Source of the DNA: Sisyra terminalis
Lineage: Eukaryota > Arthropoda > Insecta > Neuroptera > Sisyridae
Reading direction: 5' to 3'
NCBI GenBank assembly: GCA_958496175.1
Contig: OY292276.1
Location: 31,206,449-31,270,448, forward strand
DNA: 64,000 bases
Both the position numbers and the translations under genes were made by a program. Shown piece after piece: positions 40,660 to 52,289 of this stretch; within the stretch, counting starts at the first letter, position 1; every line of letters starts with the position of its first letter. The notes under the pieces are model-generated. The model did not search any database and was not told where the DNA came from. It saw only the letters and a program-made list of their open reading frames with translations.

Positions 40660-40821
40660 TCCCCTAATGATGAAGAATTGAGCGATCCTGATGGAGACAT
40701 GCACGAGGATGTCGACAGTGGCGATGAAAGCATGCGAAATGCATTAGCAGCAAATAATATTTCGATCGACCATCATCCGGACGTTCTCGCCAAATTGAAG
40801 ATGCAAGTACGCGATCTAAAG
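40660..40821 (+). CDS. retn: dead ringer/retained (ARID3 family) internal coding exon, acidic region
   Basis: This internal coding exon belongs to an ARID3-family nuclear transcription factor, known in Drosophila as dead ringer or retained, which binds AT-rich DNA. A pyrimidine-rich tract ending in TTGTTGCAG precedes 40660, and a donor GTGCGC follows 40821. The exon has 54 codons and is phase 0 at both ends. It starts SPNDEELSDPDGDMHEDVD, an acidic stretch, and ends DVLAKLKMQVRDLK, which closely matches the fly protein's DVLEKLKMQVRDMK ahead of its ARID domain. Without splicing, the frame runs into low-complexity AT-rich sequence and stops near 40926, so the donor is needed. No initiator Met is visible at the acceptor; an upstream exon must supply it, unless translation begins at an internal Met. 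Family recognition is from memory of the fly protein. Confidence 0.9.
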
Positions 40822-42284
40822 GTGCGCCCATCTTGTAATAAGACAACATTTTTTTCTTCCTTCTTCACCTTACTGTCTTTATTTAACTATATTTTTTTCT
40901 TATTTGGGAGAAAATTTCACTTCTGATGTGTTTGTTTTTTAATTAGTGACTCTTAGGCTTTTTGTAGGTTCTAAGTGATTGAGGATTTATCGATGAAAAC
41001 AAGTTTTTAAATTATTGAAAATATATATAAAAGAGGAAGAAAAATTATAATACAAACTTGTGTGTACAATGTACATTGTTAATTTTAAAAAATAAATTGA
41101 TTTGTATTTATTGACTTAAAAATCGATCTTCACCATTCACATTGAAAACATATTCAGATGAATTTAATTGAAAATCTACTTGAATTCTAGAACTGTTTGT
41201 ATATTTAACGCTTACGTAAATGATGAAAATACATTTTGATTGATTAGTTAATTAATATTACCAAATTGTTTGCACTAATAAAATCGTCAAAATTATTTGA
41301 AAAAATTGCCATCAAGTTAAGATTAATTTTCAATTAAAGTCGCCAGATGTCGACACGCTAGTGCATTTGTCAATGACACTGAAATTTTTTTCCCGTTTTT
41401 TTTTTATTATTGTGTTGTACGTAAATTTTTGTGATATTTATAGTTTCGAAGCGATGTTTGTTGAGTTGTAAATTAATTTATTTAAATAAATAATAGCATT
41501 TATTATGTTCACTATTCATTTTGTAAGTGGTGAAGACAGGAATCGTAATAATGCCGGACCACATTAATGGTATACGGCAATGAATAGTCAATGAACAATT
41601 TTTTTCGTCAAGAAATTTATTTTTTCTGAATTTATGCCAGAAACTATTTACGAAATATTGTGATTTGTATTACAGTTTTACGTATATTTTCTTTAAAATG
41701 ATTGATTAAACATTTCTTTTCAATTTTATGTTGGATTGAAAAATAATGTATTTTTTAACATTTTATTTGATGATGATTATTTTTTTTATAGGATCGAATT
41801 AATTTTTGAAAAAAAAAACTCGACTTTAATTTTAAATGCACGTTGCAAAATGCTGACTTCATAGTAAAAAAAAGAAGAGAAAATTAATTTATTAATGACG
41901 AAAACTTTTAAAAAACATCATTACCTACTATAAATTGGGAAATTAAAGTACAAGTTAAAAACATAAATTTTAGATCTTTATACTTGTTTTCAATATACAC
42001 GTGTACAACATAATTTTGAATAACACACGTTATAACATTTCGTGGAATGAGTAAACTCTTTCTCAATCCATAAAATGGATAAATAACAATATAAACGAAA
42101 TCTATACCTATATGTATAAATACTTTCGTGACCCTACCGTGTATAAACTGTTCTACACGTTTCACATGCTATTTTTTTCAATACTTTTAAACATTTTTTG
42201 AGATCCTTATACAAATTGTATCGAGAAGAAAATTTCCAATCTTGGAAAGCTATGAAGAACTCAGTCAATCTTGTTCTAGAGACT

Positions 42285-42575
42285 GCCGAGGTAGGAGTTT
42301 AAAACTGGCCCAGGTCTGGACTAAGACTTGCCAGGCCCAAAACTGGCTTAACTCCAATATGATATCCATGCGCCTGGCAACCCGTCTCAATTTAAAACCT
42401 AATACAATTTAAAAACTATTCTAGTTTTGGTGAAACTTTTTTATCCACTTATCTTAAATGAATTCTGGCGTTGACGCTTGGCCAAGCCTTGGACCAAGCT
42501 TGTATGCCAAGGCTTAGCAATTAACAACTGGCCCAAGACTGGCCGTGTTGTGAGTATTGGGAGTTCCTACATGGG
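42285..42575. repeat. probable mobile repeat rich in inverted TGGCCC words
   Basis: The segment opens with AGGAGTTTAAAACTGGCCCA and closes with AACAACTGGCCCAAGACTGG ... GGGAGTTCCTA. Between them are many CTTGCCAGG, CTGGCTTAA, TTGGCCAAGC and TATGCCAAGGCTTAG words in both orientations. This composition differs sharply from the surrounding intron and looks like a fold-back or tandemly built mobile element. The ends and class are not resolved. Confidence 0.4.
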
Positions 42576-43136
42576 TGTCTTCTACAAATTTGACTGAATT
42601 CCATAAAGCTTCAAACATTTAAAGTACTCTAATCGGTATAATTTCTATTATAATATCAGAAAATTATATTTATGGCTGAGGTCTTTATGGCAAGATGCGA
42701 TTTGATTGATGTTTTGGTAACCACTCCAAACCTCGTAGAGGTTAAAAAAATCACCCGAATGTATCGGCTTTTCATGAAAGGGGCGCACATGACCATTGTA
42801 AACTCTTAAAGGAACTCCACTTCTTTGAGAAAATCAGGAATATAAGGGAGTTTTGATACTGAAAAATGATGACAAACTTGTATAATAATTACTTAATCCT
42901 ATCATGGCAAGATCAAAATGGTAGAACTCAAAAGCAGGACCAGAGAATTTTTAGAAATACAGAAACATTTAATGAATTATTCAAATAAATAACAAAATGC
43001 AATATAAAATATGAACTTTTTAACATATTGGCGCTTTGAATTATTTAAATTTTGCAATTAAAAATCAAAATCTGAATAAATATTCAGTTGTAACTTATTT
43101 TTGTATTGCAAATTAAACAACAATCCGTGATATATA

Positions 43137-43750
43137 TTAGGTGTACAAATAAGTTTTAAAGGATTAAAAAAAAGAAGTGTAGCTAAAAGAAGTGTACAAT
43201 TCATAACTAAGAAAATCGTAGAGTAAACTCGGAAATGCATCAACTTCAACGGCGAAATCGAATACTCATGTGCAAGAAGCTATTGCTATGCATTTGATAG
43301 AACCAGATAGGAGTAATCTGTTATGAGTTATTCCAACCTAATGAAACCCTTATTGAAAAACGTAACTAACAACAGTTAATATAATTAAACCAAAAACTGA
43401 AGCTCTAATGCCCCCAATATACTAAAATACATGATGAGCTCATCTGTCACCACGACAATGGTCGACCATATGTCGTAAAAATTGTTAAGGAAATTTTGTA
43501 GGCATTTCAATGGGATGTTTTATCCCACCCACCGTATTCACCGAATATTATCCCGTCCGATTACCACTTATTTCGGACCATGAGCCATGGCCTAACTGAG
43601 CGATTTTTCTGATTTTACGAAGACTCAAAAATTGAATCGATTCCAAAGCAATCCTCAAAGATGAGAAAAAGTAGTAGCTAGCGAGTACTTTGTAGTACTA
43701 GCAAGTACTTTTACTACTAAATAAACCTATACTTATTTGTACTCTACTTA
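43137..43750 (+). mobile_element. internally deleted mariner-family element
   Basis: Inverted ends share GTACAAATAAGT (43143-43154) and its complement (43731-43742). The left end reads TTAGGTGTACAAATAAG, like mariner termini, and the site is TA-rich as expected for TA target duplication. About 614 bases remain of the usual 1.3 kb. Broken plus-strand frames from about 43305 read GVICYELFQPNET, then CHHDNGRPYVVKIVKEI, then WDVLSHPPYSP, DYHLFRTMSHGL and finally KVVAS. These are mariner transposase motifs, including the HDNARPH-like and YSPD-like catalytic regions, with the last catalytic Asp of YSPD here Asn. Stops and frame changes make it dead. Confidence 0.88.
43305..43710 (+). pseudogene. 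mariner transposase C-terminal half, broken
   Basis: This is the degenerate coding remnant inside the mariner element. The order of motifs matches mariner transposases: YELLKPNET-like, then the HDN block carrying the second Asp of the DD34D triad, then HPPYSPN where the third catalytic Asp is replaced by Asn, then SDYHLF, and a KVVAS block near the C terminus. At least two in-frame stops interrupt it, and the N-terminal helix-turn-helix half is missing. Confidence 0.85.
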
Positions 43751-46212
43751 TAATAAGTTAAGGTTTGGTTTTTATATTTTGTCGAATATCGCTTAAGTAA
43801 TAAAAGAAAAAAAACTCAAAAAATGGCGATACTGTTTCTATATTGTGGTAGGTCTTATGTATACATACTTGTAGAGCAACTTTTTTTACGTGTATTAAAT
43901 TCTTTCTCATATAATAAGTAGTAAGTTATAGTTTATATATATTATATAAATAGTAGTACGTTTTTACTAAAATAATATTTACGAGTATTTTTCTATGAGT
44001 GATTTAAAATGCATTTAATTTCATTTAAACGGAATAAATCAAAATGTATATTTAAACAAATAACTGTACTCCATAAATTCACAGTACCATAAGCAAATTT
44101 ATAGAATAGGTGTTTCACTTTAGCGCTTATCGGAGGCACTAGCGTTAAGAAGACGCTTTAGTTTATGTCTTAAGTTTAAAACTTTGGGGGCATGACATTC
44201 CTTGAAACCGTTAATTGAAAAAAAATAGTATAAAGGATTAATATAAAATAGCTAATATTTTAAAAAAAATATATAAAAGTATAAGGATACTTAGTAAGTT
44301 TCATAATCCTAGCTCGATAAAGTTTTTTTTGATTAAAATACATAAATCGCTAGTAAGTTTGAAATTAAATTTTTATTGAGGGAACGTGACAAAGGGTGGT
44401 ATAATTATTTTAACTAAAGCCAACTAGAGCGTTCGGATGACCAAAATCCAATACAATAAAATATTTAATGTGTAGAACACATGAAAATGGTTACGTAATA
44501 AAACTTCCAAATGAATATCGCTTTTGTTTTAGCAAATCGCTCGTTTTTTTTTTTTTTGACAAAGATTCGAAGAATATACTACCTACTATATTTTCTGCAA
44601 AAAAAATAAATTATGATTTTTCTAAATGAACTTTTACAAATCTTGTGAAAAATAATCGACCGGCATTCGATCACAAGAGCTTGACAGTCAATTTATTGCA
44701 GTCTTTATTTAAAGGTTATATAGCCGATTATTATTGCTTTTCTGTAATATATAATAGTAAAATACAAATTGTCCCATTTTTTCGAAAATCTAATTGAAGT
44801 AGGGATAAACTTAGCCTTTCAATTGCGATATGGTGTAGCATTGCTATATCCTTAATTTTTTCAAACATATTGGAAACGATTAATTTGAAATAAATTATTT
44901 TTTTTCTTAACAGCTCCAGACTTTATATCCCTTCATATTTAAAAAAGTAAATATTAAGAGGAATCAATTAAAATTTATAAGAAAATATTTATCATTATAT
45001 AATCAGTTTTCAAATGTTTTTTAGTAATTTTAAATCCCCTTGTGGAGATATGGAAAAGGTGTTAGGACTTAGATGAGAAGTCAATTCAAATTGTTATAAC
45101 TTTAAATTTAGGGACTAAATGGAAAAATGGTTTAAATTATTGGAAAATCTTAGTTATCTATTATACAATTTGACACAAATATAATTGTTCAAAGATGTTT
45201 TATTTAAAAAAAAATAAGAAAGTAGCGAAATGATGATTTTAGCTAACATAATATCAAAATACTTTCAACTAGTGTTTCACTGAGAGTTTATTGAATATGA
45301 TTTATAATCTTACACATGTAAAAACAAATATTTATGTTTACAAATCATAGAAAATTGCATAACCTTATTAACACAGTGCATTATAATATATTAATTTCTC
45401 GCCTTTTGCTGCCATAATATTTGGTTAAGTAAAGAAAAGTATTAATTTTCAGTTTTGATCGGTTAATGTTGAGTTGTTGCATATCAAAATTTCCTTTTGA
45501 TTTTAAACCATATATTGACGATAATTAAAATTTTCATTTCATAAATTTAAGGGGCAACTTGGAAAAAAAAAATTTCTTTGGTGGCAAATGTACGATCACA
45601 ATTTTATAGTGTAGTGACTCTCTTGGTTTAGTGATCTAATTCTAACTTTTCTGGTGCTTCTTTTTTGTAATGTGCCGTAAAAGGGTTATTGAGCCCCTGC
45701 GCATTTCCAAACGATTACGTTTTTTCTTCTTTTTTATCGTTCGACCTCTCCCAAGAGTTCCTCAGCATTGCGTTCTAAAAGAATTATTGCGCTTATTTTC
45801 TAGTTCTAATGGGTCAGGTTTACTTCTGAGATAAATCTCCTGAAAGCCAATTGGATCTTTGCGTATATTTTTGTTTTGGAATACAAATGTAGCAATGAGA
45901 ATGAAGAATCCTTGTGAGTAGGCTTCTATGGATATTTCCTACTTTATATCCAGGTAGTCCTACAAAATTAAATCGAGTCTAAGTCAGGGTTAGTCACTTA
46001 TACAGGTCAGCCTTTGACCATTTTGAGTCAAGTAAGCTACACAACCTAATAGGGTATTTGACTAATTTTGGAAAATTCTGTTAAATTACCTTATATTTCA
46101 TTATACGTAGTACAACTTACAACGTAGTACCTACATTGATATTTCCGGGTAATTTACTGTATTATCAATAAAATCGCGCTAAACACGTTATTTTTATAAT
46201 GACGGTGACGTG

Positions 46213-46711
46213 TGACGTCATTTGCAAGTAAACAAGTTAACCTAAGTCAGCTAAAGTGAATTTTGTCATTTTTTTTCAAATTTATTTGATAGAATGGTTT
46301 ACAAATGATGTATAATACGTTAATGTATAAATGCGTCAGCAAAAATTCTACATAAATTGCTTTTTCCTGTTCCAACGATTCCCAAAAAAATGGTTATTTT
46401 TAAATATTAAACAAAAGTGTTTTAAATATAGTTACCAAGTTTTTGACTACTACTAAAGTGAGATTTTACAGCACTTCTGAATGAGCATACCGTTTGTAAA
46501 TCGTTTGTCTACCTTAGGCTGTAGATTGGTGTTATCAGTTTGCACAAAAGTTAACTTCATTTTAAAATGATTATCCTCATACTAGTTATAAGATTTTATA
46601 AAAAAATATCAGAAAACTAAATTCGTTATAGCTCAAAGATGGAATATAACACTCAGAAAACATAAAGTGCGAATTCAATCAAGGAAGCACGTTTACTTGC
46701 ATATGACGTCA
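46213..46711. repeat. 21-base inverted repeats bounding about 500 bases, possible DNA element
   Basis: The word at 46213-46233 (TGACGTCATTTGCAAGTAAAC) matches the reverse complement of 46691-46711 with one mismatch. A TGACGTCATTTT word recurs at 54740-54751. The sequence between the arms has no coding signal. The arms include a perfect CRE-like palindrome TGACGTCA, so a transcription-factor site pair is an alternative to transposon termini. No target-site duplication was found. Confidence 0.45.
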
Positions 46712-47307
46712 TTCGAGTTGGAACCAATCACTAGTCATTCTCGTTGAAATTTTCAAAATTTTCATATTTTCTTTGTGGAATTTGGAAGAACTATACATAA
46801 TAAAAAGTGAAATGTGATACGCTAATGTATGATAGAGTTACAACAATTTGTAGGTACTGCATTTCCAAGGTTGTTAAATACCCTATTCTGCACTTCGATA
46901 CGCCTGGTTTTGGACCTAGTATCTATAATAGTAAGATCATCTCTCAATAATAGGTTAGTAGACTTAGGTTCGAATTCCATAATGATTCTTCGGTGTTCAT
47001 TTTCAAATGATGGCAAATAATCCTTAAAAGTCCTTAAAAATCTGAATAGTGATAAAACAACTGAATAATTTGAAATTGTGTAGAAATTGTAAGGTTCACT
47101 TATCAGATTTTTTAAATTTATGCACATAAATGAGGAAATATGATTGAAAATTGGAAATCTTATATACTAATTACTATCTAGGGAAGGTGGAAGTTAACAT
47201 TGCTGTCTTACCCATTTTCCGAGCTTATTTGAAAAAAATAAGCTTTTTGTGTCGAATTTTTGCATGTATTCACTTAGAATGGTAATCTGAATAGAATTTT
47301 GTTATAG

Positions 47308-47592
47308 GAACGTGAAGAACTCGAACAACTAAAAGCTGTCGTAAACAGTCACACAAATGGGATGAACGGAGGCAGCGTGGTCGGAGGTGGTGGTGGCGCT
47401 GCGGCGCTCCTAGGTCCCGGGGGCGGCTTGAACATGTCGTTCCCGTTTCCGCATCCGGCAGCCGCATTTTTACCACCTTTGGCACCACCTCCTGCACCTC
47501 CGTCGTCCGGTGGTAGTAGCCACTCCTCGGAGGGCAGCGCCTCTAGTCAACAAACTTGGTCCTTCGAGGAACAATTCAAACAGGTGCGTCAG
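47308..47592 (+). CDS. retn: dead ringer/retained (ARID3 family) coding exon, linker and start of ARID domain
   Basis: This second coding exon of the same gene has an acceptor TTGTTATAG before 47308 and a donor GTACGT after 47592. It has 95 codons, is phase 0 at both ends, and continues the frame of 40660-40821 for 149 codons without a stop. It begins EREELEQLKAVVNS, then has a GGGGGAAA run, a hydrophobic Pro-rich part (PLAPPPAPPSS) and a Ser-rich part. It ends WSFEEQFKQVRQ with the Trp codon at 47557-47559. That closing motif is the exact start of the ARID domain in Drosophila Dri and vertebrate ARID3 proteins, where the next residues begin LYEIND. The domain is therefore split by an intron, and its DNA-contacting helices are outside the window. 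The exon is much more GC-rich than its surroundings. A second donor, GTGCGT, starts at 47584. Confidence 0.93.
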
Positions 47593-47598
47593 GTACGT
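47584..47598 (+). promoter_or_regulatory. tandem splice donors nine bases apart inside the ARID start
   Basis: The exon end reads CAG-GTGCGT-CAG-GTACGT. The second site (GT at 47593) keeps residues VRQ, which are part of the conserved ARID start. The first (GT at 47584) would remove exactly three codons and keep the frame. Both are good donor matches. Conservation of VRQ in the family suggests the downstream donor is the main one. Confidence 0.6.
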
Positions 47599-48341
47599 TC
47601 GTCTTGCATAAGCTTTTATTTATTTTTTTTTATTTTAATATTATTTATTTGTATTTGAGTATATTGAAATTGACAAAGAAGAGTAATTGTGTCCGTGAAC
47701 TTGTCGCCGTTTTTCGGATGTATAATTTTCTAAATTTAAAATTCTATTTATGTATTTTTGGGTAAATGGAACATACTGTTAAGGGGGAAAGCGTTTAAAT
47801 AAGTCTCAGAATTTTCCTCTTATGTCTATTTGATCTTTTTTCGGTCTTGCAAATATTTCACGTTTTATTTGTGTAAAAAAGCAATAAAACGTCTCTGTAT
47901 ATTCGCTTTTGCACACAGGCATATATATTTTTAATGAAGACGGGGGCGCGTCTCAGTCTCACTTGGTTTGATGCATCGTGCATTGCATTTATGTAAGATA
48001 AAGATAATCGAGGTGCATTTATAAAAGGTTGCATGCTTATTAAAGGAACATTTTAGTAAAAATTGGTTTTACAAAGAACTAATACCGAGGAATAAGGAGA
48101 CAGTGAGCATTATACAACATTGTAGTTATTATTATTTATTACATTTATTGGTTTGCGTTGAGATTTATTTTCAAATTTCAAGAATTATTTGTGATTTTTC
48201 GGGAGGTGTTTCACGGTGTTACATTAATTTGATTTGAGTGGAAATATTTTTCCATTTCGTCTGTTTCTTTGTCTGGTCCCGGTTTTATTATGATTTTTTA
48301 TATATCGCTCCATTCGTGTGGGGTAATAAAATCTGTCTGCT

Positions 48342-48354
48342 CCACTAGATGGCG
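48342..48354 (+). promoter_or_regulatory. CTCF-like insulator motif
   Basis: CCACTAGATGGCG matches the vertebrate CTCF core CCACYAGRKGGCR and contains AGATGGCG of the fly CTCF motif. It lies in the intron, 750 bases past the ARID exon, in a small higher-GC patch. A shorter AGATGGCG word also occurs at 60725-60732. Binding is inferred from the motif only. Confidence 0.45.
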
Positions 48355-50694
48355 AATGATTATATTTTATTATTTATGAATTATTTCGAATCGAAAGCGT
48401 TTATTTTTTGTTTTCATTGTTACACAATGTAGTGATTTTTTTGTTTTATATATGAGACATATTTAACCAGATGAAGACTCGTAAAATTAAATTTATATCT
48501 TTTTTCCCCAATATTTATCTCATATTCTTTTCGTGTCAAGTATGAAAAATTATTTTCGATAAAAATTAACTCTTTCTCGGGTTAATCACGAGTATCATTC
48601 AAATCACTTGTGACAGATGTCACAAGGCTTGTTTAAACATGAAATAAATCCATATTTAATTGATAAATATTTGTATCAATGACCGAAAAATAAACGTTTC
48701 AATTTCTAAATTGAGAAAATATATCTTGTGTTTGTATCGGGGATAACTCAATCAAGTCGAGAAAAGGGATAATTGAAATCGTCAAATAAATACGAGCGAA
48801 TGGAATGAGGATAAGGGTGGCCTGGACACAAGGGTGCTCTAATAGATTAGGGCTCTCTAGCCCTTATAGACTTGGTTTTGTTTGATGGTAATTGGGTTTT
48901 ATTTAATTATTTTTTTTTTTTGGATTTTTGGCACAATTTTTATGACGAGAATGTCTGCAAGGATTCTCACGATAATAAAGCGAATATTTTTCTTTATGTA
49001 TGGTGAGGTTTTACCGTGGATTTTTTTTTCCTCCCGTTATTTGAGTGCGGCTTGAAGCAGGAGAATTAACGAGGATGTAAGGAATTCTTTGCTTTGTAAT
49101 TTATGATCAAGATCAAACAGTTTTTTGATATGAAAATAAATAAATTAATAAAAGAGAGACAATGGAGAAGATAAATAAATAGCAAATGAAATAATGAATT
49201 TCTATGAAGTTTTAAATAAAATTATTGATGACTGTTTATTATTGTGATCTTAACATTATTTTTCAGTTGTGTTAAATTTTCCTTTGTGAAAACAGCTCTT
49301 TATAAACGTCAATTGTTTTTCGTTCTATATGTAGGATATTGCATCAAATAAAATAAAATTAGGTTTTCATTATAATAATCATAACCAAATTTTTAGAATG
49401 TCCAGAAAATTCATTACATAGTTTATAATAATATATCTTAATACTATTTTAATATCATTACGTGAACTCGATAATTGTCAGTTATGCTCATTTAACTAAG
49501 CTTGTTAGTTTTGAAGTAGGTGTACTTTCTTAGGTTTCGTAACGAAATGGAAAAAATTGTATCTGAAAATGCCAATAATAATGTTTGTAAATATATTTGT
49601 ATACATTACTGCCATTTAAATTCAAAATTATTAGCACTAATTTGGATGAATTTTAGGAAACTGAGTTTTCTGTGAACCGCTATACATTGTTGTAGAGAAA
49701 CTACGCAAAAATAGAAGTATTATACCGTCCATAGTTGTACATTAAGAGCTTCAAGGGATCTTCATTAGATTTTTGTATATATATATTTATAAATTTTCAA
49801 TCAATAGCATTACATATGATTTAAATCGTAAAAAGTGTGTCCCGGTCTCTCGTAAACTATTTAAGTATGCGGTGGAAAACTATAAAGAAATAAGTTGATA
49901 GTGCCTAAAAATACTATCGACGAAAATTGACTAGAAATTGATCTTATTAGGTATGTTACAACTTATATTTTGAGCTTAGGGATCATAAAAATAATTTTGC
50001 TTTTCTGTATCTTTGAGAGATGTTTAGATATAAAAGTCATATTTGCATAAATATTTATGCTATTTTAAACCCGTAAAAGTATGAAATCGTTTAGCTAATA
50101 TTATTTCTTATCACTGAGCAATTTCCATTAATTTGTTGCTCATTCTTACGATGACCATTAATTGATTAAAAACATAGAAAATCACAAAAATATGTACATA
50201 AATGTGCAAACTAACATTTAGGGTACTAAATGATTGTGCTACATTTTTCGTATAAATCTTTTTCTTATTATATAAATTAAAGTGTTGGTGTATTATAATA
50301 ATCTCCAAATACAAAAATGTAACTTATTATTAGGTAGCACAAATGGTTTTAAACCCTTATTAATTACCTTAACGGTAGTTATAACAGATAATATGATTAA
50401 TATATTTTTGATCTAAGTTAATTTATTTTTAAATTTTATTAGTTGTAACAATTTTTTAGTAATATTTGCAGTGTATCGATAACGGGAGTATTTCCAGAAG
50501 ATGAATATTTAACATTTTCATTCGGTTCTAAAAAGTAATGGTATCTTATCGAAAAATGATGGTTCTCTCTTTATTAATCAGTCAAAAGTAAAATTGTTTT
50601 GCATTTTTCATATACTTATACCTATGTTATACACTTATACTATATGTTTATACTTACATCTATACCAACGTATCTCTACCTGTTTATCTATTTA

Positions 50695-50950
50695 AGGCTC
50701 AATCAATTGAAATCTACCGTTCTGATTTGAGTCATTCTTTTTTTTAATTTGTAGATAAATTATTATTATTATTAAGTTCAGTACACTTTTCGTTTAGATA
50801 ATAAACGTAGAATATTACTTTCAATTTCAATATTAGCGAAAAACTCTAGAATAATTGTCGATCGAAAAGAATAAATTTCGTAATTTGTTTAAGCCAACCG
50901 ATAAAACCAAATTCTGAATTTTTGCAAAACCAAATGACAGTAAAAAAGAC
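50695..50950. repeat. dispersed repeat, copy A (partner at 57148-57375)
   Basis: ATCAATTGAAATCTAC at 50702-50717 is identical to 57155-57170. Similarity then continues in the same order through TAGATAAATTATT, a TTTCGAT/TTTTAGATAATAAACGTA-like block, and CTAGAATAATTGTCGATCGAAAA against TCAGAATTTTCGATTGAAAA. The pair is diverged and non-coding. Confidence 0.55.
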
Positions 50951-52289
50951 GAACATTGCCATGATTTATTATTTTTTTTAATTTCCAATTATGAATCTTA
51001 AGGGATAACAGTTTTTGTCAATTTAGATCAAATTGTTTAAGGGTTTTAAGGGTTGAAAACACTGAGATATAAGACAATACATACATACTATATATAGACA
51101 ATACATGCGTATTTTCACCTAGGAGTAGAGTGATACGTGTATGATTTATCTAAGGGATACATTTTTACTTATTAAGTAGTTACCTTAAGGGTATGGTCCA
51201 TCTAACCAAAAGTGAAAATACCGACCCTAAATGGGATTGTACATACAGTTATTAAATTCACTATTTTCTATTTTTTCTATTTATAATTAGTAGGTACATT
51301 ATTTTAATCTTTAACTTATGTGAACAATATTAGTTTTGAGATTAAGCATGTTTTTCTATTAATTTTATTAATTTTCATAATGAGTGATGGTGACTTTAGC
51401 TGAAAGTATACAATCTGTATGAAAAAAATTGAATAGTGACTACGTTGATAAAAATATTAAAATCAGTAATATATATACGTCCTGTTTAGGTATAATGTGG
51501 TTTACTAATTACTATTGTTATAATAAAAGTAGCGAATTAAAACTGATCAAAGTAGTTCATAGACAAAACTAGATATCGTGACAAAACAATAAATTTTTTC
51601 TTAAAATTATCGGATGTAATGATTTTTTTAACCGGTTTTTTGGTTGATAATAGAAAATAGTTGCTTTACTAAAAAAGTTTTTGTCTCTATAGTAGCATCC
51701 AGCTTTGCATTAGGTCAATTGCGGGGTTTTTGGACCAGTTGCAATTCCAGAATTAAGGCATTACAAAATTTACTAAAGATAAATCCCCAAATTATATATT
51801 TTTGATATATTTGAGATTTATTTAATTAAATTAATTAATAACTAAGAGACTAATATGAAACGTTGAATTTTTCATACAGGGAGCTTACCCTATAGTTTTT
51901 CCAGTAGGTCCCTAAGGGCTTAAAATTTAGATATGTCTACGATAAAAACTTAACTATAAAGGAGCCTAAAACTAACATAGTGATAGTGTTATGTTTTCAT
52001 AGGGTATAGGACATTTTTAAGCAAAAATAAAGAGGATTAATTCTAAAATTGCATGTCAATATTTTCACACTTTTTCATTTCTATTAGCAATCATAATGTA
52101 AAATTTCATGTTGTATGTCGTTGTTTACCCTCATTTGTTTTAGTAAATGAGTAGTTCTGTGAAATTCCATTTCATACTATTCAAACTACACGTATAATCC
52201 GTTAATGCTATCACATACAATATTCTTTCTCGCTACGCCACTGAACTTTTAAATTTGACGACTTAAAATTTATTAGAGATGAGCGGAGT

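Larger units (their letters stand above)
40822..47307 (+). other. retn intron between the two visible coding exons (6486 bases)
   Basis: This phase-0 intron has a GTGCGC donor at 40822 and a TTATAG acceptor ending at 47307. Most of it is AT-rich with no coding signal. It contains a degenerate mariner (43137-43750), a repeat-like stretch rich in TGGCC words (about 42285-42575), a pair of 21-base inverted repeats at 46213 and 46691, and an unexplained 101-codon minus-strand frame at 46822-47127. A small higher-complexity patch lies at 41335-41390. I see no further retn exon in it, although a small alternative exon cannot be excluded. Confidence 0.8.

Noticed and set aside
40664..40849. Minus-strand 61-codon frame
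   Set aside because: Antisense shadow of the retn exon 40660-40821.
47270..47497. Minus-strand 75-codon frame rich in Arg and His
   Set aside because: It is the antisense shadow of the GC-rich retn exon 47308-47592.
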